Assembly (NCBI GenBank): GCA_938008925.1
Contig: CALLIQ010000486.1
Coordinates: 1-7,541 of the forward strand
Origin: an uncultured Acidimicrobiales bacterium
Lineage (GTDB): Bacteria > Actinomycetota > Acidimicrobiia > Acidimicrobiales > SZUA-35
Length of the DNA: 7,541 bases
Direction: 5' to 3'
Below the pieces are notes generated by a model that saw nothing but the letters and a program-made list of their open reading frames with translations, searched no databases and had not been told where the DNA came from. The position numbers were made by a program, and so were the translations under genes. Position 1 is the stretch's first letter. Each line of letters begins with the position of its first letter. Shown here in pieces: positions 4,540 to 7,541 of this stretch.

Positions 4540-6192
4540 TCAGGCGTTCTCGGTGATGCCCAGTTGCTCGCGGGCGAACGCGGTCCACTTCTTGTAGTCG
4601 ATCTTGCCGTTCGGGGCCCGCGTGAGCGACGGGGTTGCGAAGACGTGGCGAGGTGCCTTGTAGCTCGCCAGGTTCGCCTTCACATGGGCGATGACTTCGT
4701 CGCCCTCTGGCGAGGAGGAGGCGGTCGGCTCGATCACGGCCGCGATGACCTGTCCGAATCGTTCGTCTGGCACGCCGACGGCGATCGCATCGACCACGCC
4801 GGGATGTTCCTTCAAGACTTCTTCGACCTCTTCGGGGAAGACCTTCTCGCCGCCGGTGTTGATGCACACCGAGCCACGACCGAGCAGGGTGATCGTTCCG
4901 TCGGCTTCGACGGTGGCGAAGTCACCCGGCAGTGAGTAACGGACGCCGTCGATGGTCGGGAACGTGGCCGCCGACTTCACCTCGTCCTTGTAGTAGCCGA
5001 CGGGCATCAGGCCTTCGACGCCGAGGCGTCCGATGTCACCCGAGCCCGGTTCGACCAGCACGCCATCCTCACGGATGACCACCGCGTTCTCGCCGAGATC
5101 GAACTTCGCGGTGTCGTTGACGTTTTCCTTCGATGAGTAGCTCGCTGCCATGCCGAGCGCCTCGGACGAACCGAGCGAATCGAAGATGATGAGCTGGGGG
5201 ATGTGGTCGATGAGCCGTTCCTTGACCGACTGACTCCACATCGCTCCGGAGCTGACCATCGTGACGAGCGAGCTGAGATCCCAACGATCGGGATTGGCGT
5301 CGAGCGCGTCGAGAATCGGGCGGGAGAAGGCATCGCCGACAATGGCCATGCCGTTGACGCCGTTCTGCTCGACCGCATCGAGCATCGCCTCAGGGTCGAA
5401 CGAGCGCTTCGACATCGTCACGATGCAACCGCCGAGCATCATCTGGCCCATGGCGGTGATGTGGCCCGTGCCGTGCATGAGCGGAGCGCCGGGGAGGGCG
5501 ACCGGGGCGGCCTCGCCCATCGAAGCGATGATGTTCGTCCATTCCTCGACGTCAGACTCGGGGGTGAGCGGCATCGGGTGCGTGCGGCTGACGAGGCGGA
5601 TGAGCGTGTCCTGCTCCCACATCACGCCCTTCGGCATACCGGTGGTGCCGCCCGTGTAGAGGAACCAACGATCGGCACCGTCTCGGCCCCACGAAGCGCT
5701 GACGTTGTCGTCGGCTCCGGCCTCGGCCGCTGCTTCGTACGGCGTCGCCCAATCGGGGCACGGCGTCGATCCGTCGTCGACGTGCATCCAGAGCTTCACC
5801 TTCGGCAGCTGATCGCGGATGCCCTCGATCGTCTCGGTGAAGGTGCCGTGGAAGATGATGACGGCCGCATCGGAGTTGTCCCACAGGTAGAGCAGCTCGT
5901 TGTCGGCGTAGCGGTAGTTGGTGTTGACCGGGATGAGCGAGACCTTGAAGCAGGCGAACACCGACTCCATGTAGTCCGAGCAGTTGTACATGTACTGCGC
6001 GACCTTGTCCTGCCGCTCGACTCCCGCATCGAGCATGGCGGTCGCAACGCCGTTTGCCCGGCGGTTCAGCTCGGCCCACGACCGTGTCGCGCCGTCGGTG
6101 CTCGGGTCGCCGTGCACGGCGGCTCGTTGGTCGCCCCTGACGTCGGCGCAGATCTCCCAGAGGTCGGCGAAGTTCCAGCTCGTCGTGGTCAT
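4540..6192 (-). CDS. Acyl-CoA synthetase (AMP-forming), FadD19-like
   Basis: This is a complete 550-residue ANL-superfamily adenylating enzyme. It activates a carboxylic acid with ATP to an acyl-adenylate and transfers it to CoA in the cytoplasm. Motifs in order: the P-loop Y-T-G-G-T-T-G-M-P-K-G-V (179-190); acyl-pocket region P-L-M-H-G-T-G-H (237-244); A5-like D-S-L-G-S-S-E (338-344); A7 L-P-G-D-F (421-425) with the ribose-binding Asp424; hinge and A8 G-R-G-S-V-C-I-N-T-G-G-E-K-V-F-P-E-E-V-E (438-457); and A10 P-N-G-K-I-D-Y-K with the adenylation lysine K530. Length is normal for the family. The pattern resembles mycobacterial FadD19/FadD17-type ligases acting on steroid side chains or fatty acids, but the substrate cannot be read from sequence. 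The ATG at 6190-6192 has no clear Shine-Dalgarno. It lies 72 bp downstream of a paralogue and just upstream of the SRPBCC gene, suggesting an operon. Confidence 0.92.
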   Translation of the reverse strand: MTTTSWNFADLWEICADVRGDQRAAVHGDPSTDGATRSWAELNRRANGVATAMLDAGVERQDKVAQYMYNCSDYMESVFACFKVSLIPVNTNYRYADNELLYLWDNSDAAVIIFHGTFTETIEGIRDQLPKVKLWMHVDDGSTPCPDWATPYEAAAEAGADDNVSASWGRDGADRWFLYTGGTTGMPKGVMWEQDTLIRLVSRTHPMPLTPESDVEEWTNIIASMGEAAPVALPGAPLMHGTGHITAMGQMMLGGCIVTMSKRSFDPEAMLDAVEQNGVNGMAIVGDAFSRPILDALDANPDRWDLSSLVTMVSSGAMWSQSVKERLIDHIPQLIIFDSLGSSEALGMAASYSSKENVNDTAKFDLGENAVVIREDGVLVEPGSGDIGRLGVEGLMPVGYYKDEVKSAATFPTIDGVRYSLPGDFATVEADGTITLLGRGSVCINTGGEKVFPEEVEEVLKEHPGVVDAIAVGVPDERFGQVIAAVIEPTASSSPEGDEVIAHVKANLASYKAPRHVFATPSLTRAPNGKIDYKKWTAFAREQLGITENA

Positions 6193-6264
6193 GGGCAGGG
6201 TTTAGCCGGAGACCACAGGACCCACAAGACAGTCCACAAGACCGGCCCGGTGCCGATTCGATGC
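6193..6264. repeat. 72-bp spacer between ligase genes with short CCACAAGAC direct repeats
   Basis: CCACAAGAC occurs at 6222-6230 and again at 6234-6242 (12-bp period), with a degraded related copy just before (6213-6221). No clear ribosome binding site for the downstream ligase or terminator hairpin was seen. The spacer is short enough for the two ligase genes to share a transcript. Function of the repeats, if any, is unknown. Confidence 0.4.
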
Positions 6265-7541
6265 TCAGCCTGCTCGCTCGGTGGCGAAGGCGGTCCAACG
6301 CTTGTAGTCGATCTTGCCGTTCGCGGCTCGTTCGAGGCTCTCGACCGGGAAGACCTTCTTCGGCGCCTTGTAGCGAGCCAGGTTCGACTTCACGTGATCG
6401 ATGATGGCCGCCTCGTCGAATGCTGCGTCGCCGTTGACCTCGACGACGGCCTGCACGGCTTGGCCGAACCGGTCGTCTGGGACGCCGACCGCGATGGCGT
6501 CGGTGACGCTGGCGTGGCGCTTCAAGACCTCTTCGACCTCTTCGGGGAAGACCTTCTCACCGCCGGTGTTGATGCACACCGAGCCCCGGCCGAGCAGGGT
6601 GATCGAGCCATCGGCTTCGACCGTGGCAAAGTCGCCCGGCACCGAGTAGCGGACCCCATCGATCACCGGGAACGTCGCCGCGGTCTTGGCCTCGTCCTTG
6701 TAGTACCCGATTGGCGTTCGTCCCTGGACGCCGACCTTGCCGATGTCGCCGGATCCGGGTTCGACCAAGCGGCCGTCCTCGGTGATGACGACCGACTCCG
6801 CACTGAGCGAGAACGAAGCCGTCTTCGCCGCGCCCTCCTTCGACGAGACCGAGCTGCCGAGACCGATCGCTTCTGAGGAACCGAAAGCGTCGACGAGGAT
6901 GAGCTTCGGGTTGTGGCGCAGGAGACCTTCCTTGGTCTCCGAACTCCACATCACGCCGCTCGACAACACGACGCGCAACGACGAGTGATCCCAGCGTTCG
7001 GGCTCGGCGTCGAGCGCCTCGAGGATCGGGCGGGCAAAGGCATCGCCGACGATGAAGATGCTCTTCACGCCTTCCCGCTCGATCGTGTCGAGCAGTTCCT
7101 CGACGGAGAAGTGGGTGCCCTCCATCGTGGCGATCGCTCCACCGAGCGACAGCGTGTTGAGGCTGTTGAACAGTCCGGTGCCGTGCATGAGCGGGCAGCA
7201 CGGCGTGGAGATCGGACCGGCCTTCACGGTGCGAGCTCGGACCGCGGGCGAGAAGCCGTCGTCGCCGAGGTCGATCTCGGCGGGGAGGGGTGTGCGGTTG
7301 GTCTTGTCGGTGACGCCGAGCAGATCGGCCTGACGCCACATCACGCCTTTCGGCATTCCCGTGGTCCCGCCGGTGTAGAGGAGGATGAGGTCATCTCCGG
7401 AGCGCGCGTCGGCGCCGACCGTGTCGCCAGCGGTTCCGCCAGTCGCTGCGTCTTCGTAGGGGGTCGCCCAGTCGGGGCAGGCACCGTTGCCGTCGTCGAC
7501 CCACAACCACGTGTGGACCGCGGGAACGTTGTCTCGGATGC
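6265..7541 (-). CDS. Acyl-CoA synthetase (AMP-forming), paralogue of its neighbour, N-terminus outside window
   Basis: The frame is open at the right edge and stops with TGA at 6265-6267, giving about 424 visible residues. An apparent TTG start near 7506 is internal, because the codons beyond it (I-R-D-N-V-P-A-V-H-T-W) align with I-R-D-Q-L-P-K-V-K-L-W of the neighbouring ligase. By that alignment about 124 N-terminal residues are missing. Visible motifs: P-loop Y-T-G-G-T-T-G-M-P-K-G-V (codons at about 7342-7377), P-L-M-H-G-T-G, A5-like D-A-F-G-S-S-E, A7 V-P-G-D-F, A8 G-R-G-S-V-C-I-N-T-G-G-E-K, and A10 N-G-K-I-D-Y-K with its catalytic lysine. All ANL catalytic elements in view are intact. The two ligases align at about a 1710-bp offset and differ most between the P-loop and A5, where acyl substrate is bound. 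That suggests different substrates in one pathway. Confidence 0.9.
   Translation of the reverse strand, partial: IRDNVPAVHTWLWVDDGNGACPDWATPYEDAATGGTAGDTVGADARSGDDLILLYTGGTTGMPKGVMWRQADLLGVTDKTNRTPLPAEIDLGDDGFSPAVRARTVKAGPISTPCCPLMHGTGLFNSLNTLSLGGAIATMEGTHFSVEELLDTIEREGVKSIFIVGDAFARPILEALDAEPERWDHSSLRVVLSSGVMWSSETKEGLLRHNPKLILVDAFGSSEAIGLGSSVSSKEGAAKTASFSLSAESVVITEDGRLVEPGSGDIGKVGVQGRTPIGYYKDEAKTAATFPVIDGVRYSVPGDFATVEADGSITLLGRGSVCINTGGEKVFPEEVEEVLKRHASVTDAIAVGVPDDRFGQAVQAVVEVNGDAAFDEAAIIDHVKSNLARYKAPKKVFPVESLERAANGKIDYKRWTAFATERAG

Noticed and set aside
4070..4867. 265-residue version of the SRPBCC ORF beginning at 4867
   Set aside because: The first 110 or so residues are Arg-rich and overlap the C-terminal coding region of the ligase in another frame. 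The SRPBCC-like sequence begins only after the ligase stop.
6193..6264. CRISPR-like or mobile-element meaning of the CCACAAGAC repeats
   Set aside because: Only two exact 9-bp copies with a 12-bp period; too short and too few for a CRISPR array or insertion-sequence ends.
5203..6876. 557-residue plus-strand ORF across both ligase genes
   Set aside because: It runs antisense through two intact ANL-family enzymes with conserved motifs and across their intergenic spacer. The translation is H/R/D/V-rich with no recognisable domain.

Overview
The window is high-GC DNA with actinobacterial-style coding. The FadD19-like ligases, the SRPBCC partner and a secreted DUF4397/DUF4214 protein suggest an Acidimicrobiia-type actinobacterium (for example an Ilumatobacter relative). 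That placement is an inference from gene content, not a database match.

Layout. At the left edge (1-402, + strand) is the C-terminal end of a histidine phosphotransfer (Hpt) protein. It converges on a block of six minus-strand genes, with a strong hairpin between them (412-463). Reading the minus strand in its own direction, from the right edge: an acyl-CoA synthetase cut by the window end (6265-7541); a second, complete acyl-CoA synthetase (4540-6192); an SRPBCC-fold protein starting about 14 nt after it (4070-4525); a ClbS/DfsB-like four-helix protein (3449-3952); a GrdB/PrdB-like reductase protein (2391-3353); and a secreted protein with two DUF4397 domains and a DUF4214 region (502-2190).

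The main result is at 2391-3353. Two apparently separate ORFs (2847-3353 and 2391-2843) are one reading frame interrupted by a single in-frame TGA at 2847-2849. The TGA falls in the U-P-V-C position typical of the glycine/sarcosine/betaine/D-proline reductase selenoprotein B family, and family-like sequence continues on both sides. I read it as a 320-residue selenoprotein with selenocysteine at residue 169. A candidate bacterial SECIS hairpin lies directly downstream of the TGA (2810-2849). A standard gene caller would split or truncate this gene.

How the genes may work together. The two ligases are tandem paralogues that activate carboxylic acids (probably fatty, steroid side-chain or aromatic acids) to CoA thioesters. 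The SRPBCC protein is probably translationally coupled to the second ligase. The ClbS-like protein and the selenoprotein follow on the same strand after gaps of about 95-120 bp and may have their own promoters; a shared detoxification or redox role is only a guess. The DUF4397/DUF4214 gene has its own strong ribosome binding site and a 200-bp upstream gap, so it is probably a separate unit. I saw no rRNA, tRNA, CRISPR array, insertion sequence or selenocysteine-machinery gene (selA, selB, selC, selD).
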